Assembly: GCF_036346595.1 (NCBI RefSeq)
Contig: NZ_CP107834.1
Coordinates: 3,782,001 to 3,846,000, forward strand
Origin: Streptomyces sp. NBC_00525
GTDB taxonomy: Bacteria > Actinomycetota > Actinomycetes > Streptomycetales > Streptomycetaceae
Direction: 5' to 3'
DNA length: 64,000 bases
Shown here: positions 15,201 through 25,050 of the stretch, piece after piece
How the letters are laid out: the number at the start of each line of letters is the position of its first letter
How positions within the stretch are numbered: position 1 is the first letter of the stretch
Made by a program: the position numbers and the translations under genes
The notes under the pieces: model-generated
What the model was told of the DNA's origin: nothing
The model's database searches: none
The model's input: only the letters and a program-made list of their open reading frames with translations

Positions 15201-16390
15201 GCGGCATCCTCCGGCCTTCCCGGCTCTCCCCCGGCGACATCCTGCGCGTCGGCGCCGTGGGCCTGCGCGCACGGCGCGCGCGGGTGGTGCTGTCAGCGCT
15301 CGGCATCGCCATCGGCATCGCGACGATGGTCGCGGTGGTCGGCCTGTCCGAGTCGAGCCGCGCGGACCTGATGGCCCGGCTCGACCGCCTCGGCACCAAC
15401 CTGCTCACGGCGGAGGCCGGCAAGACGCCCTCCGGGGACGACATCGAGTTCCCGGAGAACGCGGTGGCGATGGTCGAGCGGATCGGCCCGGTGCGGCAGG
15501 CCACGGCGTCGGCCGACGTCGACGCCCGTATCCGCCGCAGCGACGTGGTCCCCGAGGAGCGCACCGCGGGGGTCACCGCCCAGGCGGTGCGCCGGGATCT
15601 GCTCGCGACCCTCGGCGGCGAGATGTCGCGGGGCGTCTGGTTCGACAAGGCGTCCGAACGGCTGCCGACGACCGTGCTCGGCGCGGTCGCCGCCCGCCGG
15701 CTGGGCGTCTCGCGCGTCGGTGAGACGATCATGATGAACGACACCCGGGTCGCCGTCGTCGGCATCCTGAAACCCATCGAACTGGTCCCCACCCTGGACC
15801 GGCTGGCCATGGTCGGCTTCCCGTCCGCCGAGCGGTACTTCGGCTTCGACGGGCATCCGACCACCATCTTCGAACGGTCCACGGACGCCGCGGTCGAGGA
15901 CGTACGGGCGGTGCTGGCCCGCACCATCAACCCCGGCCGGGAAGGGGGCATCAAGGTCTCCCGCCCCTCGGACGCGCTGGCCGCGAAGGCCGCCACCGAC
16001 GAGGGCCTGACCAAGCTCATGCTCGGCCTGGGCGCGGTGGCGCTGCTGGTCGGCGGGGTGGGCGTGGCCAACACCATGGTCATCTCGGTGCTGGAGCGCC
16101 GCCAGGAGATCGGACTGCGCCGCGCGCTGGGCGCGACCCGCGGTGCGATCAGGCTCCAGTTCCTCACGGAGTCGCTGCTGCTGTCGGCGCTGGGCGGCGT
16201 GACGGGCGCGCTCCTCGGCACGGCGGCGACGTACGGCTTCGCCCGCGTCCAGGGCTGGACCGCGGTGGTTCCACCGGAGTCCCTGGCGGCCGGCGTGGCG
16301 GCGACCCTGGTGATCGGCGTGATCGCGGGCCTCTACCCGGCGATCAGAGCCTCCCGCCTACACCCGACGGTGGCCCTGAACACCACCTGA
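15197..16390 (+). CDS. ABC transporter permease (MacB/FtsX type)
   Basis: A 397-residue permease with the MacB topology: TM1 near residues 30-50 (ARVVLSALGIAIGIATMVAVVGL), a long extracytoplasmic domain (MacB_PCD, about 55-260), and three C-terminal helices (LMLGLGAVALLVGGVGVANTMV, SLLLSALGGVTGALLGTAA, GVAATLVIGVIAGLYPAI). The motif VLERRQEIGLRRALGATR between TM2 and TM3 is the FtsX-family coupling signature. Last gene of the export operon, followed by a hairpin terminator. It works with the preceding ATPase and fusion protein. Confidence 0.94.
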   Translation: MSGILRPSRLSPGDILRVGAVGLRARRARVVLSALGIAIGIATMVAVVGLSESSRADLMARLDRLGTNLLTAEAGKTPSGDDIEFPENAVAMVERIGPVRQATASADVDARIRRSDVVPEERTAGVTAQAVRRDLLATLGGEMSRGVWFDKASERLPTTVLGAVAARRLGVSRVGETIMMNDTRVAVVGILKPIELVPTLDRLAMVGFPSAERYFGFDGHPTTIFERSTDAAVEDVRAVLARTINPGREGGIKVSRPSDALAAKAATDEGLTKLMLGLGAVALLVGGVGVANTMVISVLERRQEIGLRRALGATRGAIRLQFLTESLLLSALGGVTGALLGTAATYGFARVQGWTAVVPPESLAAGVAATLVIGVIAGLYPAIRASRLHPTVALNTT

Positions 16391-16394
16391 CCCC

Positions 16395-16424
16395 CCGCCC
16401 GCGACGACACGGGACCGCGGGCGG
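16395..16424. terminator. Bidirectional hairpin between convergent genes
   Basis: CCGCCCGCG (16395-16403) pairs with CGCGGGCGG (16416-16424) across a 12-base loop. It lies between the permease stop and the stop of the convergent SGNH hydrolase gene, so it can serve both. Confidence 0.6.
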
Positions 16425-16426
16425 TC

Positions 16427-17146
16427 TCAGCGGCTGCCCGCGGTTGCCGGTTGCAGGGGGGACGAGCCCGCCGCGTACCGGTCGCCCACCCCCCACGCCT
16501 CGTGCAGGGCGTTCGCGAAGGAGGCCGCCAGGTGGTGTTCGCCTGCGGGGTTGGGGTGGGTGCCGTCGTACGTGGCGGTGTGGATGTCGTACGACGGGGG
16601 GTGGGGGAGCAGGAGAATGGGGGAGGTGGGGGTGGTGAGGGCGGCGACCGTGTCCGCGAGGAGCTCGTTGAAGCGGGCGCACTCCGCCGCGAACGGGGCG
16701 TCCGACTCGGCGCGTATGTTCGGGATGACGGGCAGCAGTACGCACCGGATGCGCGGGTTCGCCGTGCGGGCGGCCGTCAGGAAGGCGCGGGCGTTCTCCG
16801 CGGTCTGGGCGCTGTTCGTGTAGAAGCCGAGGTCTATCAGGCCCAGCGACACCAGCAGCACGTCCGGCCGGTGCGCGGTCACCGCGTCCGCGATCACCGG
16901 GGCCATGTGCAGCCAGCCCTCGCCCCAGCCCGCGAGGTGGCGGCGGGCGGCCGGCGGGAAGTCGCCGGCGGCGTACGCGGACGAGGTCGCCGCGCCCGTC
17001 TCCGCCTCGTACACCTCCGTACGTGGGCCGACCAGCGCGTGCGGGCCGTCCGGCGCGGCCGTCAGGTGCTGCCACATGCGGTAGCGCCACGTGAAGTCGC
17101 CGGCGCGCCCGATGGTCATGGAATCGCCGACACACATGAAACGCAT
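16427..17146 (-). CDS. SGNH/GDSL family hydrolase
   Basis: A 239-residue esterase-fold protein. Block I is FMCVGDSMTIG with the nucleophile Ser; block II/III features are VLLVSLGLIDLGFYTNS (the usual GxND Asn is not obvious); block V YDGTHPNPAGEHHLA supplies the catalytic Asp-x-x-His. No signal peptide is seen, so it is probably cytoplasmic. Upstream in-frame starts at 17158 and 17155 exist; the ATG at 17146 directly precedes the conserved first strand. Substrate not predictable. Convergent with the MacB-like operon and divergent from the secreted beta-propeller gene. Confidence 0.85.
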   Translation of the reverse strand: MRFMCVGDSMTIGRAGDFTWRYRMWQHLTAAPDGPHALVGPRTEVYEAETGAATSSAYAAGDFPPAARRHLAGWGEGWLHMAPVIADAVTAHRPDVLLVSLGLIDLGFYTNSAQTAENARAFLTAARTANPRIRCVLLPVIPNIRAESDAPFAAECARFNELLADTVAALTTPTSPILLLPHPPSYDIHTATYDGTHPNPAGEHHLAASFANALHEAWGVGDRYAAGSSPLQPATAGSR

Positions 17147-17205
17147 GGCGCCCATCATGGCCGATCCGGGCTACGCGCCGGTACGTGACGGTGGACACTT
17201 GTGCC

Positions 17206-18207
17206 ATGCGTTCGTACCGACTGACGTCCTCCCTCGGCGCCGCCGTCCTCCTCGCCCTCGCCGCGGCCCCCGCGCTCGCCGCCGACGACGGCGGGGCCGA
17301 CCGGAGCTTCACGATCGAGGACCCCCGGATCACCGAGTCCAGCGGTCTCGCCGCGAGCCGCGCCCACGCCGGGATCTACTGGACGCACAACGACAGCGAC
17401 GACGGCCCCTACGTCTTCGCCGTCGACTCGCGCACCGGGAAGACGGTCGCCACGATCACCATGAAGGGCGTCGGCTCCCCGCGCGACGTCGAGGCGATCT
17501 CCCTCGGCCCGGACGGCAACCTCTACGTCGGCGACATCGGCGACAACCTCAACGGCAGCTGGGACCACGTCTGGATCTACCGCTTCCCCGAACCGAAGGT
17601 GCTCAAGGACGCGACGATCCGGGCCACCCAGTTCGACGTGAAGTACGCGGACGGCCCGCGCAACGCGGAGGCGCTGATGGTCCACCCCAAGACCGGCCGC
17701 GTTTACATCGCCTCCAAGAACGAGAACGGCGGCGGCCTCTACGAAGGGCCCGCGAAGCTCACGGCGGGCGCCGACAACGTCTTCCGGCGGGTCGGGGAGG
17801 TCCCCTGGGTGACGGACGGGGCGTTCTCGCCGGACGGCAGGGAACTGGTCCTGCGCTCCTACTTCAGCGCCCGCGGCTACGCCTTCGCGGACGGCCGGCT
17901 CGGCAAGGACTATCCCGTCGAGTCGCCCCTGCTGCCGCAGTCGGAGTCGGTCACGTTCACGGCGGACGGCTCCGCCCTGATGTACGGCTCCGAGGGCGAG
18001 CGGAGCGATGTCGTACGGGTGGATGTGGAGAGGAAGGACGACTCCGGCGGGGGCGGTGCCGTGCACCGGGGCGACGGCAAGGCGACGGGCGGCTCGGCGT
18101 CCGGCGAGGACGGGGTGCCGGTGAAGGGCACGACGCTGACGGGCGTGGCCGTACTGGCGGGGATCGGGCTGCTGTTCGTACTGGGGCGGCGACGCCGGAA
18201 GGGGTGA
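17206..18207 (+). CDS. Membrane-anchored secreted beta-propeller-like protein
   Basis: A 333-residue exported protein with signal peptide (SLGAAVLLALAAAPALA). The mature part has repeated beta-propeller-like blades: SGLAASRAHAGIYWTHNDSDD, DVEAISLGPDGNLYVGDIGDN, NAEALMVHPKTGRVYIASKNEN, FSPDGRELVLRSYF. A C-terminal membrane helix (TTLTGVAVLAGIGLLFVLG) is followed by RRRRKG, giving type I topology with the domain outside the cell. There is no LPXTG motif. The GDGPY/DIGDN calcium-like loops suggest metal stabilisation. Function unknown; related proteins are annotated as WD40-like or hypothetical. Confidence 0.8.
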   Translation: MRSYRLTSSLGAAVLLALAAAPALAADDGGADRSFTIEDPRITESSGLAASRAHAGIYWTHNDSDDGPYVFAVDSRTGKTVATITMKGVGSPRDVEAISLGPDGNLYVGDIGDNLNGSWDHVWIYRFPEPKVLKDATIRATQFDVKYADGPRNAEALMVHPKTGRVYIASKNENGGGLYEGPAKLTAGADNVFRRVGEVPWVTDGAFSPDGRELVLRSYFSARGYAFADGRLGKDYPVESPLLPQSESVTFTADGSALMYGSEGERSDVVRVDVERKDDSGGGGAVHRGDGKATGGSASGEDGVPVKGTTLTGVAVLAGIGLLFVLGRRRRKG

Positions 18208-18261
18208 GGGGCGCCGGCAGGGGTGAGGGGCGCCGGCAGGGCTGAGGGGCGCCGGCGGGGC
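18205..18261. repeat. Three 19-bp tandem repeats after the propeller gene
   Basis: Period 19, unit TGAGGGGCGCCGGCAGGGG with small changes at copy ends, starting with the TGA stop codon itself, then a partial fourth copy. Each unit contains the palindrome GGCGCC, so the RNA could form alternative hairpins that may act as a terminator. Confidence 0.8.
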
Positions 18262-18297
18262 TGAGGCGCCTCGCCTCCGGGGGCGCTCCCGGCCCCG

Positions 18298-18960
18298 CTA
18301 CTCCGGGGCCACGAAGCCCGACTCGTACGCCGCGATGACCGCCTGCGTGCGGTCCCGCGCGCCCAGTTTCGCCAGTACGGCGCTGACGTGCGACTTCACC
18401 GTCTCCGCTCCCACCACCAGGCGCGCGGCGATCTCCGCGTTCGACAGGCCGCGCGCCATCAGCCGCAGAACCTCCCGCTCGCGCTCGGTCAGCGCGGCCC
18501 GCTCCAGGGCCGTCCGGGCCGCTGCGCTGCCGGGGGCCCGGCCGTAGGACGACGCCAACTGCCGTACCGCCGCCGGGAACAGCAGGGAGTCGCCCTCGGC
18601 CACCAGCCGTACGGCGTGCACGATCTCGGCCGGGCGGGCCCGCTTGAGCAGGAAACCGGCCGCTCCCGCGCGCAGCGCCCCGTACACGTACTCGTCGTTC
18701 TCGAAGGTCGTCACCACGAGAATCTTCGGCGGGTCCGCCATGGTCCGCAGGACCGCCCGCGTGGCCTCGATGCCGTCCATCAGCGGCATGCGCACGTCCA
18801 TCACGACGACATCGGGGCGCAGCCGCCGCACCAGCGGGATCACGGCGGCCCCGTCCGCGGCCTCGCCCACCACCTCGATGTCCGGCTGCGCCGCCAGCAC
18901 GGCGCGCAGCCCGGCCCGTACGAGCGGTTCGTCGTCGACCAGGAGCACGGACAGCGGCAT
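18298..18960 (-). CDS. NarL/FixJ family response regulator
   Basis: A 220-residue regulator. Receiver domain with [18 protein letters not shown], phospho-Asp in [13 protein letters not shown] and Lys in [14 protein letters not shown]; LuxR-type HTH at about 150-210 ([35 protein letters not shown]). It is encoded 47 bases downstream of its cognate kinase, on the same strand. The likely target is the divergent two-gene ABC exporter beyond the kinase, a common arrangement in Streptomyces. Confidence 0.94.
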   Translation of the reverse strand: MPLSVLLVDDEPLVRAGLRAVLAAQPDIEVVGEAADGAAVIPLVRRLRPDVVVMDVRMPLMDGIEATRAVLRTMADPPKILVVTTFENDEYVYGALRAGAAGFLLKRARPAEIVHAVRLVAEGDSLLFPAAVRQLASSYGRAPGSAAARTALERAALTEREREVLRLMARGLSNAEIAARLVVGAETVKSHVSAVLAKLGARDRTQAVIAAYESGFVAPE

Positions 18961-19007
18961 CCGGTCAGACTAGAACAGCGGGTGTGACGCCTACGGGGGC
19001 AGGGCGC

Positions 19008-20261
19008 CTACAGAGGCAGGTCGACGTGGAGCAGCCAGTCGTCGCCGTCCCGGCCCGCGCGGGCCTCGCCGCCGAGCAGCGTGGCGCGCTCCCGGATTCC
19101 GCGCAGCCCCCGGCCACCGCCACCGCCGGAACCACCGCCCGACCCGGCCGCCGAGCCGGTCACCGTCGCCGGGTCCGCCGGAGCGGGCAGCGGGTTGCGG
19201 ACCTCCAGCCGCAGCCGTGCCGCCTCCACCGCGATCCGTACGCCGATCCTGACCGGGCCCGCGTGCCGCAGCACATTGGTCAGGGCCTCCTGGAGCATCC
19301 GGTACGCCTCGCGGGACACCGGCCCCGGCAGCCGCTCCAGCGGCCCGGTCACCTCGGCGTCGATCCGCGCACCCGAGGACCGCGCGGAGTCCAGCAGCCG
19401 GGACGCCTCGTCGAGCGCCGGACGGGCGGCGGCCGGCCGTCCGCTCTCGCGCAGGACGAGCAGGACGCGGTCCAGGTCCTCCAGCGCGGCCCGGCCCGTC
19501 TCCTCGATGGCCTCCAGCGCCTTGTCGGTGAACTCCGGGTCGCCCGCCGTGCGCGCGGCCCCGGCCTGCACGACGGCCAGGGTCAGCGCATGGCCCAGGG
19601 TGTCGTGCAGTTCCCGTGCGATCTGGTTGCGTTCCAGCAGTTGTTCGGTGCGCTTCTCCAGCGCGGCCAGCCGCTCCTTGACCGAGGGCCCGAGCAGCCG
19701 GGGCGCTGCCCTGGCCATCAGCGCGCCCGCCCCGGCCGCGATCAGGACCAGCACCAGTACGGGCACCGGCACCAGCAGGGCGTACGCCATGCCCGTACCC
19801 GTCGTGCGGGCGAGCGGGAAGACGCGGCCCGGCTCCCCGGCGGCCGCCCCGGCGAACGTCAGCGCGAGCGTCAGCAGCGCGTTGGTGACCAGGGCGAGGG
19901 CGAAGCCCGCCTCCAGCCGCAGGACCAGCCAGGCACCCGTCCGCGCCCGGTCGCTCCACGAGGCGGCCGGGGCGGTGGAGACGCCGGGGTCCTCGTCGTT
20001 CCCGGCGCGGGCGTGCGGTCCGGGGAACAGCATCAACCGCGCCTGCAACCCCTCCGCACGGCGCATCGACGGCACCAGGGCGGCGGCCAGGACCAGCGGG
20101 AGAGGAACGACGGCGACCAGCAGCCAGTCGGAAGGGGACGGATCGACCAGCCCCGGAAAGACCATCGCGCAGGCGAGCGGCACGAACGCGCCCACCAGCA
20201 GATGCAGCCAGCGAGTGTAGGTCACCGCACGAATCAGCGGCTGGAGGAGGAGGCCTGGCAT
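19008..20261 (-). CDS. Sensor histidine kinase (HisKA_3, NarL-type)
   Basis: A 417-residue membrane kinase. The N-terminal half has four predicted helices (LLVGAFVPLACAMVF, WLLVAVVPLPLVLAAALV, FALALVTNALLTLALTFAG, ALLVPVPVLVLVLIAAGAGAL) with little extracellular sequence. HisKA_3 has NQIARELHDTLGHALTLAV with the phospho-His in RELHD; HATPase_c has ALTNVLRHAG and GRGLRGIRERATLLGG, separated by a Gly/Ser-rich insert. The ATG at 20261 opens the first hydrophobic region; longer starts would run into the divergent exporter. Pairs with the NarL regulator. Confidence 0.92.
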   Translation of the reverse strand: MPGLLLQPLIRAVTYTRWLHLLVGAFVPLACAMVFPGLVDPSPSDWLLVAVVPLPLVLAAALVPSMRRAEGLQARLMLFPGPHARAGNDEDPGVSTAPAASWSDRARTGAWLVLRLEAGFALALVTNALLTLALTFAGAAAGEPGRVFPLARTTGTGMAYALLVPVPVLVLVLIAAGAGALMARAAPRLLGPSVKERLAALEKRTEQLLERNQIARELHDTLGHALTLAVVQAGAARTAGDPEFTDKALEAIEETGRAALEDLDRVLLVLRESGRPAAARPALDEASRLLDSARSSGARIDAEVTGPLERLPGPVSREAYRMLQEALTNVLRHAGPVRIGVRIAVEAARLRLEVRNPLPAPADPATVTGSAAGSGGGSGGGGGRGLRGIRERATLLGGEARAGRDGDDWLLHVDLPL

Positions 20262-20370
20262 ACCGCCATCGTGGCAGAACGGCCGGGAGCGCCGTCCTCC
20301 CCCGCGCGGGGGAGGCGCCCTCCCCGGCCGGGGGATGCCCGCCCCCGCCCGCCCCGGCCACGCTGGGCCC

Positions 20371-21303
20371 ATGACCAGCATCGACGTCAAGGAACTCACC
20401 AAGGAATACGGCGGCATCCGGGCCCTCGACCGGCTGACGTGCGGCATCGAGCCGGGCCGGGTCACCGGCTTCCTCGGCCCCAACGGCGCAGGCAAGTCCA
20501 CCACCATGCGGCTCGTCCTCGGCCTGGACCGCCCCACCTCCGGCACCGCCACGGTCGGCGGGCGGCCCTATGCGGAGCTGCGCGAGCCCCTGCGCACGGT
20601 CGGCGCCCTGCTGGACGCGCAGGCCGCCCACGGGTCCCGCCGGGCGCGGGACCACCTGCGGTTCCTGGCGGTCGCCAACCGCCTTCCGGCTCGCCGCGTC
20701 GACGAGGTCCTCGACGAGACCGGTCTCACCGCGGTCGCGCACCGCCGCATCAAGACGTTCTCGCTCGGCATGCGCCAGCGGCTCGGCATCGCCGCCGCGC
20801 TCCTCGGCGACCCGCCCGTGCTGATGCTGGACGAGCCCACCAACGGCCTCGACCCGGAAGGGATCGTCTGGATGCGCCACCTGCTGCGCCGCCTCGCCGG
20901 CGAGGGCCGCACCGTCCTGGTCTCCAGCCATCTGATGAACGAGACCGCCGCCTTCGCCGACCACCTCGTCGTCCTCGGCCGGGGCCGGCTCCTCGCCGAT
21001 ATCCCGACGCGGGACTTCATCGACCGGCACAGCAGCCCGCGCGTACGGGTACGCACCAGCGACCCCCGCCGGCTGCGGGCGGCGCTGCTGGCGCGGGGGC
21101 ACACGGTCACGGAGGACGCCGACGGGCGGTGGGTGGTGGACGGGGCCACCGCCGAGGACGTCGGGGTCGTCGCGGCGCGCGAGGGCGTGCCCGTGCTCGA
21201 ACTCGCCGACGAGCGCGCCTCGCTGGAGCAGGCGTACCTCGCTCTCACCGCCGCCGACGCGGAGTTCACCGCGGCGGCCCCGGCCGACCTCGAAAGGGCC
21301 TGA
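20371..21303 (+). CDS. ABC transporter ATP-binding protein (drug-export type)
   Basis: A 310-residue NBD: Walker A GPNGAGKSTTMRLVLGLDRPTSG, signature FSLGMRQRLGIAAALLG, Walker B VLMLDEPTNGLDPEG, H-loop VLVSSHLMNE. The C-terminal 90 residues form the extension typical of DrrA/CcmA-like exporters (RVRTSDPRRLRAALLARGHTVTED). An upstream start at 20335 is possible but the ATG at 20371 aligns with the family. Followed two bases later by the permease, with which it forms an exporter probably controlled by the divergent two-component system. Confidence 0.93.
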   Translation: MTSIDVKELTKEYGGIRALDRLTCGIEPGRVTGFLGPNGAGKSTTMRLVLGLDRPTSGTATVGGRPYAELREPLRTVGALLDAQAAHGSRRARDHLRFLAVANRLPARRVDEVLDETGLTAVAHRRIKTFSLGMRQRLGIAAALLGDPPVLMLDEPTNGLDPEGIVWMRHLLRRLAGEGRTVLVSSHLMNETAAFADHLVVLGRGRLLADIPTRDFIDRHSSPRVRVRTSDPRRLRAALLARGHTVTEDADGRWVVDGATAEDVGVVAAREGVPVLELADERASLEQAYLALTAADAEFTAAAPADLERA

Positions 21304-21305
21304 CC

Positions 21306-22040
21306 ATGTACCTCACCGCAACGCTCCACTCCGAGTGGATCAAGATCAGGTCGGTACGGGCGAGCTTCGGCTCGCTCCTCGCGGTCTTCGCCGCCACGCT
21401 CGCCATCACCCTGCTCGTCTTCGCCACCGTGGGCCGGGCGGAGGTGGACGGCAGCGACGACCCGGTCTTCGGCGCCTTCTACGCGCTCAACTTCGCGCAG
21501 ATCGCCGCCATCGCCTTCGGGGCGACCGCCGTCTCCTCCGAGTACGCGGGCGGCGCCCTGCGGATCTCCCTGTCGGCGGTGCCGCGCCGGGGCCTGTTCT
21601 ACGCGGCGAAGACGGCGGTCGTGGGGGTGGCCGCGCTCGGCGTGGGGGTCGTCACCGCGTTCGCGGCGTTCTTCGCCGGCCAGGCGTTCCTGGGGGAGTA
21701 CGCGATCGGCCTCGGCGAGCCGGGGGCCCTGCGGGCCTGCGTCGGCGGCGGGATCTACCTCGCGCTGATGGCCCTGTTCGCGGCCGGGCTCACGTTCCTG
21801 CTGCGCAGCGCCGTCGCCGTGCTGAGCCTGCTCGTCCCGTTCATCCTGATCGTGTCCTTCGTCGTCGGTGACATCGCGGAGGGGGCCGCCGGCTATCTGC
21901 CCGACCGGGCCGGGCAGCAGATCCTGCACCAGGACCCGGCGGCGGGCCTCGGCCCGTGGGCCGGACTCGCGGTGACCGCGCTGTGGGCGGCGGCCGCGCT
22001 GGCGGCGGGATGGTGGGCGGTGCGCCGCCGGGACGCCTAG
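21306..22040 (+). CDS. ABC transporter permease (ABC-2 like)
   Basis: A 244-residue membrane protein with six predicted helices: FGSLLAVFAATLAITLLVF, FAQIAAIAFGATAVSSEYAGG, AVVGVAALGVGVVTAFAAFFAG, CVGGGIYLALMALFAAGLTFLL, VAVLSLLVPFILIVSFVVG and LAVTALWAAAALAAGWWAV. The amphipathic start LHSEWIKIRSVRASFG and the SEYAGGALRISLSAVPRR segment are typical of Streptomyces ABC-2 permeases paired with DrrA-type ATPases. Convergent with the PPOX gene 16 bases beyond. Confidence 0.9.
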   Translation: MYLTATLHSEWIKIRSVRASFGSLLAVFAATLAITLLVFATVGRAEVDGSDDPVFGAFYALNFAQIAAIAFGATAVSSEYAGGALRISLSAVPRRGLFYAAKTAVVGVAALGVGVVTAFAAFFAGQAFLGEYAIGLGEPGALRACVGGGIYLALMALFAAGLTFLLRSAVAVLSLLVPFILIVSFVVGDIAEGAAGYLPDRAGQQILHQDPAAGLGPWAGLAVTALWAAAALAAGWWAVRRRDA

Positions 22041-22056
22041 AGGTGGCCGCCGGCGG

Positions 22057-22458
22057 TCAGCCTTCGGGGGTCATCGGGCGGATCTCGTAGTGCAGGGTGC
22101 GGTCCCGTTTCAGGCGGTGGGCCAGGGGGACGAGGACGCCCTGCGACGCCGGGTACTTGCGGGAGAGCATCCGGGACGCGTGGGTGTCCTCCTTCGATCC
22201 GGCCGGGAGGAGGCGGGCGTGGGCCTCGACCTGGGGGCCCGTGGGGCGGCCGCGCACCGTGCAGGGGCCGATGCGCACCACCGGATGGTTGCGCATCCGT
22301 TCCACCTTCCACGCCGAGGAGAAGGTGCGGATGTACGCGTGGTCGCCCTCGACCGCGATGTGCACGGGGGTGTCGGCGTGCGTCCCGTCCTGCCGCCGCG
22401 TGCTCAGCAGGACGGTGTACTGCTTCACGAAGGGCTTGAGCTGCGGGATCGTATCCAT
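22057..22458 (-). CDS. PPOX class F420-dependent oxidoreductase
   Basis: A 133-residue split-barrel flavin/deazaflavin-binding protein. Diagnostic segments are VLLSTRRQDGTHADTPVHIAVEGD, AYIRTFSSAWKVERMRNHPVVRI and a C-terminal HYEIRP strand. This matches the F420-dependent PPOX subfamily (Rv1155-like), which reduces quinones, biliverdin or other substrates with F420H2. Physiological substrate not determinable. Single gene, divergent from the GNAT gene. Confidence 0.85.
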   Translation of the reverse strand: MDTIPQLKPFVKQYTVLLSTRRQDGTHADTPVHIAVEGDHAYIRTFSSAWKVERMRNHPVVRIGPCTVRGRPTGPQVEAHARLLPAGSKEDTHASRMLSRKYPASQGVLVPLAHRLKRDRTLHYEIRPMTPEG

Positions 22459-22539
22459 GCCTCCATCGTCCGCCGCCATGGGCCCGCGCTCATCCGGGCA
22501 ACGGGCGCCGGACGGCGTTTCGCGTAGGGTTCCCGTCCC

Positions 22540-23046
22540 ATGACGAACGACCCCGGCCCCGAGCCCTTCACCACGCCCCGCCTGGACGCGCTGCCGCTGC
22601 GCGTGGAGTACGCCGACGAGATGGCCGCCGTGCTCGACGACCCCGCGCTGCACACCTTCACGGGCGGCGCCCCGGAGACCCCGGAGGCCCTGCGGGCCCG
22701 CTACGAACGGCAGACGGCCGGTTCGCCTGACCCGGACGAGCTGTGGTGGAACTGGGTGCTGCGCGAGCGCGGCGAGGGCCGCCTGATCGGCTACGTCCAG
22801 GCCACGGTGCGCGGCCCCCGCGCCGAGATCGCCTGGGTCATCGGCACCCCCTGGCAGGGCCGCGGCTACGCCCGCGAGGCGGCCCGCGCTCTCGTCACCC
22901 ACCTGCACGACACCGGCCCCCGCACCGCGTACGCCCACATCCACCCCGAGCACGCGGCGTCCGCAGCCGTAGCCACCGCAGCGGGCCTGCACCGGACCGG
23001 TGAGTGGGAGGACGGCGAGGAACGCTGGCAGCCGGCCGGGGGGTGA
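22540..23046 (+). CDS. GNAT family N-acetyltransferase
   Basis: A 168-residue acetyltransferase of the RimJ/RimL-like Acetyltransf_3 type. It begins with FTTPRLDALPLRVEYADEMA, and the acetyl-CoA-binding motif A is IAWVIGTPWQGRGYAREAARALV (Q/RxxGxG/A as QGRGYA). The C-terminal strand has AYIHPEHAASAAVATAAGL, the typical N-S-ASxxVaxkxGF variant. Substrate unknown. Convergent with the Uma2 gene, stops four bases apart. Confidence 0.88.
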   Translation: MTNDPGPEPFTTPRLDALPLRVEYADEMAAVLDDPALHTFTGGAPETPEALRARYERQTAGSPDPDELWWNWVLRERGEGRLIGYVQATVRGPRAEIAWVIGTPWQGRGYAREAARALVTHLHDTGPRTAYAHIHPEHAASAAVATAAGLHRTGEWEDGEERWQPAGG

Positions 23047-23049
23047 GTC

Positions 23050-23676
23050 TCAGGCCTCGGGCGTACGGGACGGAGGCCGGCCCGCCTTGATCAGCTCGGC
23101 GACATCGAGGCTCACCTCGGCGCCGATGGAGGCGGGGAGCGGCGCCTGCTGGCCGGGCGCGTACACCTCGTGCCGGTCGTACGATCCGCCGCCCGGCTCG
23201 GTCAGGACGTGGACGCGGCCGTGCTTCCGGTCGAGGATCACGTACACCGGGATCTTCGCCTCGGCGTACGCGGCGACCTTGTGCCGCAGGTCGCTCCGGT
23301 AGTTGCTGGAGGTGACCTCCATGACGAGGCGGAAGGCCGCCGGGTCGTAGCTGTTGTACTCGATCAGGTGCTCGTCGAAGTCCGCGTCGACCAGGGCCAG
23401 GTCGGGGATCGCGTAGTCCTCCGGACCACCGGGCAGCCATAGGCCGATGCCCTGGAGGACTCTCGACTCCGTGCCGTGAAGTCCTGCGGCGAGGAACGGA
23501 ATCATGAGCGTGGTCAGCGCGTCCGCGTGCGGGCCGTCCGGGGGTGGAGTCACGGCGACGAGGCCTCCGATGATCTCGACGCGATGGCCGGGAAGCTGCT
23601 CGTTGAGCCGACTGGCGGTGACGAGCAGGGGCTCCGGTTCATCGTCACAGGGGTACTCGACTGCTGCTGCAGACAT
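23050..23676 (-). CDS. Uma2 family (DUF820) putative endonuclease
   Basis: A 208-residue protein starting at an ATG with AGGAGG a few bases upstream; a longer start lacks this. The PD-(D/E)XK-like core is visible: IPDLALVDADF supplies Asp, LVMEVTSSNYRSDLRHKVAAYAE supplies Glu and Lys, then VYVILDRKHGRV. Uma2 proteins are abundant in Streptomyces and are predicted nucleases of unproven physiological role. The next gene on the minus strand direction is the PPOX unit, not linked functionally as far as can be seen. Confidence 0.88.
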   Translation of the reverse strand: MSAAAVEYPCDDEPEPLLVTASRLNEQLPGHRVEIIGGLVAVTPPPDGPHADALTTLMIPFLAAGLHGTESRVLQGIGLWLPGGPEDYAIPDLALVDADFDEHLIEYNSYDPAAFRLVMEVTSSNYRSDLRHKVAAYAEAKIPVYVILDRKHGRVHVLTEPGGGSYDRHEVYAPGQQAPLPASIGAEVSLDVAELIKAGRPPSRTPEA

Positions 23677-23771
23677 TGCGTGCCTCCTGGAATGGCTGGT
23701 GTCGAGACCATCATCGTAGGGCGAATCGACCTCGGACCGTGTTTCTGGCATATGCCACTCGGCCGACTGAA

Positions 23772-23817
23772 GCAGAAACGGCCCCGCACGCCGTGAGGTG
23801 TGCGGGGCCGTTTCTGC
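23772..23817. terminator. Strong hairpin terminator of serC
   Basis: Perfect 18-bp stem, GCAGAAACGGCCCCGCAC (23772-23789) paired with its complement (23800-23817), 10-base loop. On the minus strand it begins 10 bases after the serC stop and ends in a TTTC run, fitting a rho-independent terminator; it also separates serC from the divergent Uma2 promoter region. Confidence 0.9.
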
Positions 23818-23826
23818 GCGTACGCG

Positions 23827-24975
<1,149 letters not shown>

Positions 24976-24981
24976 TTACGC

Positions 24982-25007
24982 ACCCTGTCCGTCCGATGAG
25001 ACAGGGT
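24982..25007. terminator. Hairpin between conservon and serC
   Basis: ACCCTGTC (24982-24989) pairs with GACAGGGT (25000-25007) over a 10-base loop. It lies 44 bases after the cvnD-like stop and 37 bases before the serC start, both on the minus strand, so it may terminate the conservon or sit in the serC leader. No T-run in the minus direction; assignment is tentative. Confidence 0.4.
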
Positions 25008-25050
25008 TTCCGACTCGTGGCCGTCGGAGGAACCTACGTGCGACCCCCGG

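Noticed and set aside
18205..18261. 19-bp repeats as a regulatory array or iteron
   Set aside because: They begin at a stop codon between converging transcripts and contain GGCGCC palindromes; more likely a terminator region.
18984..22040. 1,018-codon plus-strand frame
   Set aside because: Covers the minus-strand kinase and the ABC ATPase in another frame; only its last 244 codons, from 21306, are the real permease.
23772..23817. 18-bp inverted repeat as a transposon end
   Set aside because: Closely spaced arms directly after serC and a T-run make it a terminator.
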